DNA from: Lysinibacillus_B sp042920265
GTDB taxonomy: Bacteria; Bacillota; Bacilli; Bacillales_A; Planococcaceae
Direction: 5' to 3'
DNA: 64,000 nt
NCBI RefSeq assembly: GCF_042920265.1
Contig: NZ_JBDQZI010000008.1
Coordinates: forward strand, 62,001-126,000
Below are positions 56,145 to 64,000 of the stretch, piece by piece. The translations under genes and the position numbers were made by a program. The notes under the pieces were generated by a model. The model had not been told where the DNA came from. It made no database searches and saw only the letters and a list, made by a program, of their open reading frames with translations. The first letter of the stretch is position 1. Every line of letters starts with the position of its first letter.

Positions 56145-57035
56145 GTGAATACGGGCTATTTAAAAATACTAGTGGCTATGTGTATTGTAGGCAGTTCAGT
56201 CGTTGTAGGAAAATTAATCGTGCAGGATATCCCTATATTTATTGCATGCGTATTAAGATTTCTCATTGCATCAATCATTCTTGTTCCATTGTTAATTTTA
56301 AAAGAGGGGATTCCATCTTTGACTAAAAAAGAGTTTTTAGTCTTATTTGGTCAAGCAATAAGTGGGGTATTTTTATTTAATATTTTCATGCTTTACGGAT
56401 TGAAATATACATCTGCTATTGAAGCAGGAGTCATTACAAGTACTATTCCAGCAGTTATAGGGATACTTTCTTTGTTCTTGTTAAATGAAAAATTGACGAA
56501 GAAAAAGAGTGTAGGCATATTTTGTGCGATGTTAGGGGTTTTATCTATGAATGTATTGAGCAGTAGTTCCGAGCAAATGAGTTCCTTGGGTGGAAATCTT
56601 TTAATATTGGGCGCTGTACTGGGAGAAGCGTTATTTATTATATTTGGAAAGTTATCATCTAATCGAGTAAGCCCTCTTACGATATCAACAATGGTGAGTA
56701 TTTTCGGTTTCATTTTGTTTTTACCCTTTGCCATTTATGAAGCGAAAGAATTCAACTTTTTAGATATTAGTTTGGGGAACTGGGGGAATATTTTATATTT
56801 TGGAATCGTTGTAACCGTAATTGCGTTTCTTTTAATGTATGACGGATTAAAAACAGTATCAGCGAGTTCAACAGGCGTACTAACAAGTGTGCTACCAGTC
56901 AGTTCACTAATTCTTTCGTTTTTAATTTTAAAGGAAAAATTAATGTACATACATTTTGTAGGAATGCTGTTAGTCATAGTTGCCATTTTCCTGATTTCAA
57001 TGGAACCTTCAAATCAGGAAGGAAGAAATATTTGA
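56145..57035 (+). CDS. EamA-family (DMT) transporter (296 aa)
   Basis: Ten membrane segments in two EamA repeats. Repeat 1: GSSVVVGKLIVQDIPIFIACVLRFL region to IPAVIGILSLFLLNEKLTKKK; repeat 2: GAVLGEALFIIFGKLSSNR to LPVSSLILSFLILKEKL. The GTG start at 56145 sits after GGGGGGATGAA. Upstream TTG 56115 is in frame but without a site. A metabolite exporter is the family's usual role; the substrate is unknown. Confidence 0.9.
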   Translation: MNTGYLKILVAMCIVGSSVVVGKLIVQDIPIFIACVLRFLIASIILVPLLILKEGIPSLTKKEFLVLFGQAISGVFLFNIFMLYGLKYTSAIEAGVITSTIPAVIGILSLFLLNEKLTKKKSVGIFCAMLGVLSMNVLSSSSEQMSSLGGNLLILGAVLGEALFIIFGKLSSNRVSPLTISTMVSIFGFILFLPFAIYEAKEFNFLDISLGNWGNILYFGIVVTVIAFLLMYDGLKTVSASSTGVLTSVLPVSSLILSFLILKEKLMYIHFVGMLLVIVAIFLISMEPSNQEGRNI

Positions 57036-57114
57036 TTAAATGTAATAATATGTTAAATTCTCTGTTTTATTATGCTAAAGTATAGTTAATTCTTAGTATA
57101 AGAGGTGAGTTTAG

Positions 57115-57822
57115 ATGAGTAGAGTTGAGCAGAGAGCAAAGTTAGATTTAGAACGGATTGTGTTTATTGGAAGAACCTTTGAAGAGTATGTGGATATGTT
57201 TTCTCTTTCAATGAAAGAATTGGAAGGAAAGAGCATACTCGATTGTCCAGCAGGGGCTTGTTCTTTTACAGCTGTTGGTCACAAATTAGGTTTAGATATT
57301 ACAGCGTGTGATATCGCTTATGATCATCCCGTAGAACAGTTAGAAAGTAAAGGACTTCAAGATATTGAACATGCAATGAAAGGTATGGAGAAAGTAAAAA
57401 ATAATTATATTTGGCGCTATTTCGATAGTATAGAGACGCTTAAAAAACATCGTGTACATGCTTTAGAACATTGTACGAGTCATATGAGGGAATCAAGTAA
57501 ACATTATATTCCTGTCACGTTACCTGTCTTACCGTTTCAAGATCAAGAATTTGATATACTTCTATCGGCACACTTTCTATTTATGTATGCCGATAGATTA
57601 GATCATCAGTTTCATATACAGACATTAAATGAATTATTAAGGGTGACAAAAGAAGAAGTTCGCATTTTTCCGCTCGTCGATTTAGAGGGGAAAAGATACC
57701 CGTATTTAGAGCAGCTAATGGTTGATCTAATGGATAAAGGCTATGTAGTGGAGGAAGTCAATGTTCCGTATGAATTTATGACAAATGCCAATGCAATGTT
57801 AAAAATAAAGATAAATGCATAA
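57115..57822 (+). CDS. class I SAM-dependent methyltransferase-like protein (235 aa)
   Basis: The SAM-binding part is recognisable: SILDCPAGACSFTAVGHKLGLDITACDIAY carries motif I (D-x-P-A-G-A) and the acidic residue of motif II, and LPFQDQEFDILLSAHFLFMYAD motif IV. The glycine-rich loop is P-A-G-A instead of G-x-G-x-G, so SAM binding may differ. GAGGTGAG before ATG 57115. Substrate unknown. It is followed closely by the tautomerase gene, possibly in one operon. Confidence 0.8.
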   Translation: MSRVEQRAKLDLERIVFIGRTFEEYVDMFSLSMKELEGKSILDCPAGACSFTAVGHKLGLDITACDIAYDHPVEQLESKGLQDIEHAMKGMEKVKNNYIWRYFDSIETLKKHRVHALEHCTSHMRESSKHYIPVTLPVLPFQDQEFDILLSAHFLFMYADRLDHQFHIQTLNELLRVTKEEVRIFPLVDLEGKRYPYLEQLMVDLMDKGYVVEEVNVPYEFMTNANAMLKIKINA

Positions 57823-57850
57823 ATTGAAGTGAGCAAGGGGGAAGCGGTAA

Positions 57851-58240
57851 GTGGGACAAATTAAAATTTACGGGGTAAAGGATCGATTAATTCCAATTAG
57901 AGAAATGCTATCAGAAATTATTCATTCATGCATGGTAGCGGCTTTGGCATTGCCTGCTGATAAGAAATTCCACCGTTTTTTTCCTATGGAGAAAGAGGAT
58001 TTTTATTTTGCAAACGGAAGAACGGAAGCCTATACAATCATTGAAATTAGTATGTTTGAAGGGCGAACAGTAGAAGCTAAAAAGCAATTAATCAACCTGC
58101 TATTTGAACGTTTAAATAGCGAATTAAACCTTTCTCCTCAAGACGTTGAAATAACAATTTTTGAAACGCCCCAACACAACTGGGGAATAAGGGGATTACC
58201 TGGGGATGAGTTATCCTTAAATTATAAAGTCAATGTATGA
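57851..58240 (+). CDS. tautomerase family protein, YusQ-like (129 aa)
   Basis: The Tautomerase_2-like fold is suggested by QIKIYGVKDRLIPIREMLSEIIHS, ALPADKKFHRFFPMEKEDF, and the pair IIEISMFEGRTVEAKKQLI and VEITIFETPQHNWGIRG, characteristic of the YusQ-type family. GTG 57851 after AAGGGGGAAGCGG. The catalytic N-terminal Pro of classical tautomerases is not present directly after the start. Substrate unknown. Confidence 0.82.
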   Translation: MGQIKIYGVKDRLIPIREMLSEIIHSCMVAALALPADKKFHRFFPMEKEDFYFANGRTEAYTIIEISMFEGRTVEAKKQLINLLFERLNSELNLSPQDVEITIFETPQHNWGIRGLPGDELSLNYKVNV

Positions 58241-58293
58241 AAAACTAGCAGCCACTTTTTTGTAAAGTAAATTAAGTATCGGATGTGAAATAA

Positions 58294-58336
58294 AAAGACT
58301 TGATTCATTTAACCTCTATGAATCAAGTCTTTCTTT
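58294..58336 (+). terminator. rho-independent terminator
   Basis: Perfect 15-bp arms AAAGACTTGATTCAT (58294-58308) and ATGAATCAAGTCTTT (58318-58332), then CTTTT. Confidence 0.88.
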
Positions 58337-58525
58337 TAAGGAAAGCTCTATTTTAATTAAACTATTGATATTTTACGCCTCTTTTATTCGTAGAAATTGA
58401 GGGACACTTAGCAAGTAACGATAGCTTGTCACTATATAGGGTTTAATTTGAATATGCATTGAGAGGGAGTTTTAATATCTTAAATGGCTATCGTAAAGTT
58501 GGGACTATAAATTATGTATATAAAA

Positions 58526-59030
58526 TTAGTTGTTAACATTAAATAAATCCATCAGTTCATTTATTTTTCCTTTGAGTTCAGTATAAGATTTAATCAATCT
58601 AGGGTTGCCATTTAAATTTTCTAAATTAGTATAGTAACTTAATGCAGAATGTAAAACGGCTTTAAAAAAAGGGTGCGCTGAAACAACGCTACTATAATCT
58701 AAATACGTAATAGGATCCCGTATTATACGTATGGTACACATGTAATTCTATATTATTATTGTTTAAACTTATCATAATTCCATCAATGCCAAATGTCGCT
58801 GCTCCATTTCCATTTTCGATGTAGATTTCGAGTCCCCGAATTAAATCTCTCCACAGATTTAATCCCTTCATATCTGGTCCTAAGATAATATTGTTATTAT
58901 AATTAATTATTATTGAGATGTCTAAATACTCAATAAAGTCATACATTAATAGATGTTTTATCTGTTCTATATCTTCAAATTTATAGTAACATTCTGATGG
59001 ATACTGTTCATAGTGTAATGCAGAAAAACA
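58526..59030 (-). pseudogene. frameshifted remnant of a protein of unknown function
   Basis: On the − strand an open frame without start runs from about 59030 (FGCFSALHYEQYPSEC, then YKFEDIEQIKHLLMYDF, LDISIIINYNNN, LNLWRDLIRGLEIYIENGNG) to a stop at 58692. A second frame covers 58741-58526 (DPITYLDYSSVVSAHPFF, LHSALSYYTNLENLN, ELMDLFNVNN). They overlap near 58700-58740, where one indel would join them into a single protein of roughly 160-170 residues. No canonical start or ribosome site begins the joined frame, and a terminator closes the upstream gene. Family not recognised; the composition is like SUKH/immunity-type small proteins but this is only an impression. Confidence 0.55.
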
Positions 59031-59080
59031 TCCGAATAATACTTTTTATCAACAACTAATTTTAAAAAAATAGAAAAATT

Positions 59081-59124
59081 AAATGGTTCTACATATTAGA
59101 TATGACTAATATGTAGAACCATTT
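59081..59124 (-). terminator. perfect 19-bp hairpin terminator
   Basis: Arms 59081-59099 (AAATGGTTCTACATATTAG) and 59106-59124 are fully complementary with a 6-base loop; on the − strand it follows the gene at 59189, and T-rich sequence comes after it. Confidence 0.85.
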
Positions 59125-59188
59125 CTTCTTTTACTAAAGCCTCCGTTAGTTGAAGAAGGATTTACAAGTAGGGCCACCCTACTAATAA

Positions 59189-59626
59189 CTATTTCTCTGA
59201 TGACTCTTTGTACTTCTTATGTTCTTCCCTAACAAAGACAATAGCCTTTTCAACAGTTAATATATTTTCCTTGTGCCAATTTTCACCCATTTCTTTTACC
59301 AACGGGTGAACTATTCCGATTCTACTAAAAATTGCAACATAATCAAGTAATACATTTATTACGCCATCTTTTAATCCCAATAACTGCAAATCCTTAATAA
59401 GTTTTATATCATCCTCGGTAACAGTATCGTAGCGTTCTTTAATAAAATCAAAAGGCATTGTAGATTTAACCTGTTTTATATACCATTCATCGGTCGTCAT
59501 TCCAGTTTTAGCTTTGAATTGTTGTTCGCTCCATTCCTCTATTGTCATTCCGTATATTTCTTGAAATCGTTCTTCAGGTGTCGTCCCATGTATTACCTTA
59601 CCCTGTACTTTTTTATCTTTGGTCAT
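59189..59626 (-). CDS. DnaB_2/DnaD-like domain protein (145 aa)
   Basis: The C-terminal 70 residues look like the C-terminal domain of Bacillus DnaB/DnaD replication initiators: LQLLGLKDGVINVLLDYVAIFSRIGI, HPLVKEMGENWHKENILTVEKAIVFVREEHKKYKE split in pieces, where the N-V-L-x-D-Y-V and EHKKY motifs match. The N-terminal 75 residues (TPEERFQEIYGMTIEEWSEQQF, repeated as KAKTGMTTDEWYIKQ) contain a short tandem motif M-T-x-x-E-W. AAGGAGAG before ATG 59626. There is no replication gene nearby; the size suggests a solitary domain, perhaps phage- or plasmid-derived. Function uncertain. Confidence 0.65.
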   Translation of the reverse strand: MTKDKKVQGKVIHGTTPEERFQEIYGMTIEEWSEQQFKAKTGMTTDEWYIKQVKSTMPFDFIKERYDTVTEDDIKLIKDLQLLGLKDGVINVLLDYVAIFSRIGIVHPLVKEMGENWHKENILTVEKAIVFVREEHKKYKESSEK

Positions 59627-59808
59627 TTATTCTCTCCTTAATATTCCCATCTAATCTTATTGAACTAAACTGCCTGGTTAGTTGAATAAGAAGGGGAGAT
59701 TTATTCTACTTCTTGTTTATTTTTAGCAAAAAGCGTCTCAATAAAAATCATGTATACCTCCTAAAACTTTCATGCATATATTTGTTATTTAAAAAATTCA
59801 TAAAGCCT

Positions 59809-61209
59809 CTATTTATCTGTAATCACAGCACCAGTCATCGCATCGATATACCGGATCGAATTTCTTGTGTGCTGGTCACAGAGTTGATAAGTAAGAAAAT
59901 AGGTATCTGTTTCGCTATCGTAATCTTTTTTCCATGCTAATTCAAAATCCATATGATTACATACAATTTTTTGTGCGTCGTGTAAGGAGATAGCAGGTTC
60001 GGTTGGTAGCGCGCGCAGTTGCTCTATATGAATGCGTGGTCCACTGTAATAATCAACCAGTCCTGTTGTCCGATTAACAGCAACGACTACTAATTCTTGT
60101 ATAGTGATGCCATGGCGATTGTGCAAATAAAATACGAATGATTCTTTCATCGAATTATCATCTTCCTCACGCTCTCGAACAACTTGCTGTAAATAGGGAT
60201 ATACATCTGGCACGATGATTTGTAAAAATTGTATAGCCTTTTGAAAGCACTCTTCATGATTTAGCTGAAGATCCCCTTGTCTTTCAAGAAACCACATAAA
60301 ACTTCGCACTTTGCCAGTTTCTTTTGAAATGAAGGCTTTCACCGTATCCTCTGAACGTTTCATGAAAAAGCTATTCATTGAGTAATCCTCTTTTTTCATC
60401 GCCCACTCTTTATCTCGCCACACAATCCCTATTTCATAGTCCCAATCAACTTCACGAATTATTTCCATATTATCTGTAATGCCAATGATCTCTTCAATCG
60501 ATAATTGTTTATCAACAGTTGTAAACGAAAAAGGGGGTACCGACATATAGTTCTCAGGCTCGTGTTCTTCATGCACAATCGTTAATGTTGACTGCAACGT
60601 GTCAGCTTTATATTGATGAAAGGAATTCACTTCGTACACAAGTCGGAGTCCGTTTTCACTTACATGATGAACACTTTTAGACAAATTCGTAATCGTTAGC
60701 TGTAAATCAAGATGATTTCGTACATGTTCTTGTAGTGCTTCTTTAGAAATGAACGTTGTTGGTATTTCAGGAATGGGCTTTACGCCATTATATGTAAAGG
60801 TAATAATATCCCCAGAAGAATCAATGTCAATAAAGCATCCTGCTCTTGGTAAAGGCAAATTGAATACAAGTTGTTCATAATAAAACCGATCTGCACAAGA
60901 AAGCTGCTTCGTTTGATAGAAGGTTAAATTGTTTAATGCGTCAGGATAATGACTTAACAAAAAGTGTTCTGCTCGAGCTTTTTTTTCGTCTATTGTTAGT
61001 GACGATACATCCGAGCAATCATTGCTTGTATCAATGGATAAACGAGTTAAGTTACCGAATGAATCCAGCTCTACGCTGATCCCTTCATCTTTTGCCTCAT
61101 TAATCCAAGAAAACATAGCGCCCTCGTTATATTCTTCTATGACAAGTTGAAAATCGTTTCGTAATGGCACCAATGATTGCGCACGCTGTTTTAAGCTTTC
61201 TTTTTGCAA
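59809..61209 (-). CDS. YcdB/YcdC-domain protein without signal peptide (466 aa)
   Basis: The start is TTG 61209, eight bases after GGAGG; GTG 61218 is too close to it. The protein has two YcdB/PepSY-like halves: AEHFLLSHYPDALNN, VFNLPLPRAGCFIDIDSSGDIITFTYN, EIPTTFISKEALQEHV and, later, FIDAM-like RYIDAMTGAVITD at the end. The domain is usually found in surface proteins with a signal peptide; none is seen here, so it is probably cytosolic. Role unknown. Confidence 0.75.
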   Translation of the reverse strand: MQKESLKQRAQSLVPLRNDFQLVIEEYNEGAMFSWINEAKDEGISVELDSFGNLTRLSIDTSNDCSDVSSLTIDEKKARAEHFLLSHYPDALNNLTFYQTKQLSCADRFYYEQLVFNLPLPRAGCFIDIDSSGDIITFTYNGVKPIPEIPTTFISKEALQEHVRNHLDLQLTITNLSKSVHHVSENGLRLVYEVNSFHQYKADTLQSTLTIVHEEHEPENYMSVPPFSFTTVDKQLSIEEIIGITDNMEIIREVDWDYEIGIVWRDKEWAMKKEDYSMNSFFMKRSEDTVKAFISKETGKVRSFMWFLERQGDLQLNHEECFQKAIQFLQIIVPDVYPYLQQVVREREEDDNSMKESFVFYLHNRHGITIQELVVVAVNRTTGLVDYYSGPRIHIEQLRALPTEPAISLHDAQKIVCNHMDFELAWKKDYDSETDTYFLTYQLCDQHTRNSIRYIDAMTGAVITDK

Positions 61210-61365
61210 GAAAAGCACCTCCGTTTATTCTGACAAGAGAATATTTGTTCTTAGTATATCCATTATTATCCTTTTATTCAACGAGAAACCTGATTGTGTC
61301 CTTACACGCATCACTGCAACGATTCATACTATAAAAAGATTAGCGATTAGCTAGGAGGAATTTTG

Positions 61366-61773
61366 TTGTATTACAATTCTTATCCGTATTATGTATATCC
61401 ACTTCATTACCCTGTATGGTTGATGCCGCAACATGTTGCTACGCCATCTCAAAGGCAAATAGCCATGCCGACAAACGAACCGAACCGTAGCCCTTACCCT
61501 CCTGTGAATATTCAAAAATTAGAAACATCGGTGAAACAAATGCAAAACATTGTCCAACAGGTTCAATTGCTACTTGATAAAATCGCCAAATCGGAGCAGT
61601 TTGCACATGAGCTCATGGACGAGGCACAACGTTCCAATCAAGCAGCTGTTGATCGATTAATTAAATCAGTAGGTATTACACTCCAATTTGAGGCGAAATA
61701 TACACCAGACGGTATTCGCATTGTGTTTAAAGAAAAGGACTGCTGTGGTTTAACGGTGATTTTACAGTGGTGA
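61366..61773 (+). CDS. Tyr/Pro-rich N-terminal, coiled protein of unknown function (135 aa)
   Basis: TTG 61366 (or the adjacent TTG 61363) follows CTAGGAGG. The N-terminus is rich in Tyr, Pro and His (YYNSYPYYVYPLHYPVW), as in spore-coat or surface proteins. A central coiled coil (residues about 45-105; KLETSVKQMQNIVQQVQLLLDKI in pieces) and a beta C-terminus with CCGLTVILQW follow. The pattern fits a spore outer-layer protein, but I do not recognise a named family. Confidence 0.65.
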   Translation: MYYNSYPYYVYPLHYPVWLMPQHVATPSQRQIAMPTNEPNRSPYPPVNIQKLETSVKQMQNIVQQVQLLLDKIAKSEQFAHELMDEAQRSNQAAVDRLIKSVGITLQFEAKYTPDGIRIVFKEKDCCGLTVILQW

Positions 61774-61871
61774 ATGAATTGTAGGGGAAAAGTATATAAG
61801 TTTTCATACAGCTGATGAATTAAAGCATGTCAGGTACAATGAGATGGCGATACAGGTACCTGACACGGATG

Positions 61872-62300
61872 TTAATAAAATAATTGCTTTTGCAAAAGCT
61901 GCAATGCTTGCTCGATGCTTCTCAATTCCTCTTGAGAGGCATTTTGTATTTTTTGTTGGAAAAACACTTCAATTTGGTCGAATGTTGTTTTCATCACCTT
62001 TTTACCTTCTTCTGTTAGATGCACAGTCTGCTTTCGTCTATCGTCTGTCGCTGTGTGCTTTTCAATTAGTTGTTTGTCCTGTAATTTTTTTAACTCACGG
62101 CTTGTGTTCGGTAGTGACATATGCAGACAATCGCTAATGTCACTTGGCGTTACAGGTGGGCTTACATAAATGTATTCAAGAATGTTGTATTGGACAGGCG
62201 TGATATATGGTGGCTTTACCTGTTTTTTGATGTCATGTGTCACTTCATGTACCGCAGCTGAAAAAGCAACAAATTGTTGAAAAAGCTTTGTTTGATCCAT
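61872..62300 (-). CDS. MarR-family transcriptional regulator (142 aa)
   Basis: The winged helix is complete: TPVQYNILEYIYVSPPVTPSDISDCLHMSLPNTSRELKKL in pieces, then the wing DDRRKQTVHLTEEGKKVM. Start ATG 62300. It is divergent from the quinone-reductase gene at 62424, and two related palindromes (TAGTTATC/GATAACTA type) lie in the shared region, one over the promoter. The regulator likely represses the reductase and itself until oxidative or quinone stress. No conserved sensing Cys is seen: the only Cys is in the DNA-binding region (DCLHMS). Confidence 0.9.
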   Translation of the reverse strand: MDQTKLFQQFVAFSAAVHEVTHDIKKQVKPPYITPVQYNILEYIYVSPPVTPSDISDCLHMSLPNTSRELKKLQDKQLIEKHTATDDRRKQTVHLTEEGKKVMKTTFDQIEVFFQQKIQNASQEELRSIEQALQLLQKQLFY

Positions 62301-62349
62301 AGAGCAATCCCTCCTTTATTTACAACATAGCAAATTTGTTATCATAAAA

Positions 62350-62411
62350 CAATTATCATTTGACAACTAAAGGAGAGGTAGGTATTATTTAGTTATCAAA
62401 AGATAACTAAA
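62350..62411. promoter_or_regulatory. promoter with two MarR operators
   Basis: −35 TTGACA (62360-62365), 17-base spacer, −10 TATTAT (62383-62388). Operator 1: perfect 10-bp arms TTTAGTTATC and GATAACTAAA (62388-62411) just after the −10. Operator 2: the related ACAATTATCATTTGACAACT region (62350-62371; arms TAGTTGTC/GATAATTG) over the −35. Both placements would block RNA polymerase. Confidence 0.8.
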
Positions 62412-62423
62412 AGGGGGAATTAT

Positions 62424-63011
62424 ATGAGAGTGTTAATCGTTTACACACATCCGAATCATCACAGCTTAAACTATGCTTTTTTACAAAGCGTGTTAAAAGG
62501 GAGTCATGAAAATCCACTTATTCAAGACATTCAAGTATTGGATTTATACGAGGATGGCTTCAATCCAATTCTTGAATTTAATGAAGAGAAGCGTCGACGA
62601 GATATGCACACCGATCCAAAGTTTGAAAAGTATAGAAAGCAATTGATGTGGGCAGATAAAATTGTTTTTATTTATCCGATTTGGTGGGGAAGACCACCTG
62701 CGATGTTACTAGGCTATATTGATCAATTATTTGCGGCCAATTTTGCTTACCGAGACAAAGGGGGATGGTTTACTGAAGGGTTGTTAAAAGGGAAATCGGT
62801 TGTGTGTATTTCAACGATGAAGGGCCCTGTACATTACCCGCTGTTCTTATTAAATAATAGTCATAAAGCGTTAATGAAAAAGGCTGTTTTTAATTTTGTC
62901 GGCATAAAAAAAGTGAAGTTTTTTGAATTTGGTAATATGGAAAGTAAAAATGGAGGGCAGGATAAAAAGCTCCATCAAATTTATCGTTATTTTCGTCAAG
63001 TCGCTCATTAA
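62424..63011 (+). CDS. NAD(P)H-dependent flavodoxin-fold oxidoreductase, YwrO/MdaB type (195 aa)
   Basis: Flavodoxin-like quinone reductase: HPNHHSLNYAFLQSVL (FMN phosphate site), VLDLYEDGFNPIL, WADKIVFIYPIWWGRPPAMLLGYIDQLFAANFAYRD in pieces with the YPIWWGRPPA flavin-binding loop. AAAAGGGGG before ATG 62424. The MarR regulator lies opposite, with operators on the promoter, a typical quinone/electrophile detoxification unit. Confidence 0.92.
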   Translation: MRVLIVYTHPNHHSLNYAFLQSVLKGSHENPLIQDIQVLDLYEDGFNPILEFNEEKRRRDMHTDPKFEKYRKQLMWADKIVFIYPIWWGRPPAMLLGYIDQLFAANFAYRDKGGWFTEGLLKGKSVVCISTMKGPVHYPLFLLNNSHKALMKKAVFNFVGIKKVKFFEFGNMESKNGGQDKKLHQIYRYFRQVAH

Positions 63012-63016
63012 AATGG

Positions 63017-63052
63017 AAACTAGTAAACTTGCAATAGTTTACTAGTTTTTCG
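63017..63052 (+). terminator. rho-independent terminator
   Basis: Perfect 13-bp arms AAACTAGTAAACT (63017-63029) and AGTTTACTAGTTT (63036-63048), then TTCG. Confidence 0.88.
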
Positions 63053-63193
63053 TCACTTTAAACGTTTCATTCGTGCGGCTTCTTGCTTGTCATGTCAAAC
63101 ATAATACAGCGGGCAGACAAATTAAAATAACACGTACGATCGTTAAGAACATCACAAAAATAATGCTTTCGTCTCCGCAGAAATATTGATATA
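63053..63193 (-). other. gene-free stretch with a possible coding relic
   Basis: On the − strand two short pieces look protein-like: about 63165-63100 hydrophobic (IIFVMFLTIVRVILICLPAV) and, in another frame, HDKQEAARMKRLK and stop at about 63056. They could be the decayed end of a membrane protein gene. No start is present. Evidence is composition only. Confidence 0.3.
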
Positions 63194-63212
63194 ATTGATA
63201 ATCATTTTCAAT
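63194..63212. promoter_or_regulatory. Fur box
   Basis: ATTGATAATCATTTTCAAT overlaps a TATAAT −10 (63190-63195). Its core GATAATCATTTTCA is identical to that in the box before the siderophore operon (50788). Confidence 0.85.
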
Positions 63213-63236
63213 TATAAATGAAATGGAGACAACGTT

Positions 63237-64000
63237 ATGAATGTTACAACAAATGAGTTAATAGAGTATTTTGCCACATCATCAATTCAATTCATGAATG
63301 TTTTTATAATCACATTACCTGCACGGAAAATGGATACAAATCGAAAAACAGATCATCAAATATGTGGGCTATTCATTCCACTAAAAGGACAGGCACGCTT
63401 TTCACTCAATGGTATTCCATATAAGGTGAATACTAATACGATTATCCATGCTAGTTCTAGCATGGATATCGAGATTAAAACCTTTGATGAGGATTTCACC
63501 TATGTTGTTGTACAGTATAAAATTGTGCAAGCTCAGGAAGCGTTTAAGCAACTTTTACATAAGCATTTTTCGATAACTGTAGATGATATGACAGCTATTA
63601 TGGCGAGTGTACAGCAACTGTTAAGTAAAAATGTGCACCCAGATTACTTTTCTCGTTTTGAGTTACAAGTTATTTTTATGAATTTAATCCAAGCTATTTT
63701 AAACGGAGCTCGAAACAATCAATATGATGGGATGTTACATGTCATTACGAAAGTATTGGAATATTTTCATACGCACTATGAAGAGGAAATTTTAATTAGT
63801 GAGATAGCCGATATGTTTGAGGTGGATCGGAGAAGGATTGCTTATTTATTTGAAAAGGTGACGGGGTTAACACCGATTCAATATTTAACGAAGTATCGTA
63901 TATCGAAGGCGAAGGAGCTACTAGCTTTAAGTGAATTATCCATTTTGGAAGTGTCCGAAGCAGTGGGCTATCAAGATAGCTTCTATTTTAGTAGGGTATT
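63237..64000 (+). CDS. AraC-family regulator, start only (at least 254 aa)
   Basis: The gene starts at ATG 63237 after ATGGAGAC and runs off the window. The N-terminal 160 residues resemble an AraC_binding-like cupin (CGLFIPLKGQARFSLNGIPYKVNTNTIIHASS in pieces). Two HTHs follow: EEEILISEIADMFEVDRRRIAYLFEKVTG and TPIQYLTKYRISKAKELLALSELSILEVSEAVGYQDSFYFSRVF in pieces. The Fur box indicates an iron-regulated activator of siderophore uptake, like B. subtilis Btr, which also carries a C-terminal binding-protein domain; whether this one does lies beyond the end. Confidence 0.88.
   Translation, partial: MNVTTNELIEYFATSSIQFMNVFIITLPARKMDTNRKTDHQICGLFIPLKGQARFSLNGIPYKVNTNTIIHASSSMDIEIKTFDEDFTYVVVQYKIVQAQEAFKQLLHKHFSITVDDMTAIMASVQQLLSKNVHPDYFSRFELQVIFMNLIQAILNGARNNQYDGMLHVITKVLEYFHTHYEEEILISEIADMFEVDRRRIAYLFEKVTGLTPIQYLTKYRISKAKELLALSELSILEVSEAVGYQDSFYFSRV

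Overview
The window looks like chromosome from a low-GC, flagellated, probably spore-forming Firmicute of the Bacillaceae/Planococcaceae type (Lysinibacillus or Solibacillus-like). This rests on AT-rich DNA, strong AGGAGG ribosome sites with frequent GTG/TTG starts, an SLH-domain surface protein, a YqhH/YqhG pair, a HemAT-like globin sensor, lipoteichoic-acid-synthase and KtrB homologues and Bacillus-type TPP riboswitches. No rRNA, tRNA, CRISPR array, intact insertion sequence or prophage was seen. Species is not determined.

Layout. 1-5.6 kb: a broken acetyltransferase, small proteins, a first ECF sigma/membrane-partner pair and a GTACC-rich repeat family. 5.6-9.3 kb: a lone divergent flagellin, a second sigma/zinc-ribbon membrane pair and a decayed ABC ATPase. 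9.7-16.7 kb: small regulator/transporter modules. These are an ArsR-type regulator facing a YxlE-YxlF-YxlG-like operon, an ABC pair with a PadR regulator, a MerR regulator and an XRE/membrane pair; several have palindromic operators. 16.8-26.9 kb: SNF2 helicase YqhH with YqhG, a chemoreceptor, a SUKH protein, DUF554, an SLH-anchored hydrolase, a 21-bp phased repeat array and a P-loop ATPase.

27-32.7 kb: a third sigma/zinc-ribbon pair, paralogous to the second, then a fourth sigma factor joined to a MacB/FtsX-type ABC transporter. 32.8-36.2 kb: a signalling cluster with a cobalamin-binding MerR regulator overlapping an EAL phosphodiesterase, divergent from a globin-coupled chemoreceptor. 36.8-39.5 kb: LytTR/DUF3021/ABC operon. 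39.8-43.7 kb: two tandem TPP riboswitches ahead of tenA-thiZ-thiX-thiY (thiamine pyrimidine salvage).

43.7-50.4 kb: M48 peptidase-ankyrin fusion, helix-hairpin-helix protein, KtrB-like K+ channel, LTA-synthase-like enzyme, and a second XRE/membrane pair with a nested palindrome. 50.7-55.5 kb: Fur-box siderophore uptake operon (binding protein, two permeases, ATPase, FhuF-like reductase). 55.8-64 kb: small membrane protein, EamA transporter, methyltransferase, tautomerase, a frameshifted relic, a DnaB_2-domain protein, a YcdB-like protein, MarR/quinone-reductase pair with operators, and the start of a Fur-box AraC regulator that runs off the window.

The common theme is signal-responsive, self-regulated membrane modules (four ECF sigma factors; five ABC-2 or FtsX transporters with dedicated regulators) interspersed with iron and thiamine acquisition and small dispersed repeats.
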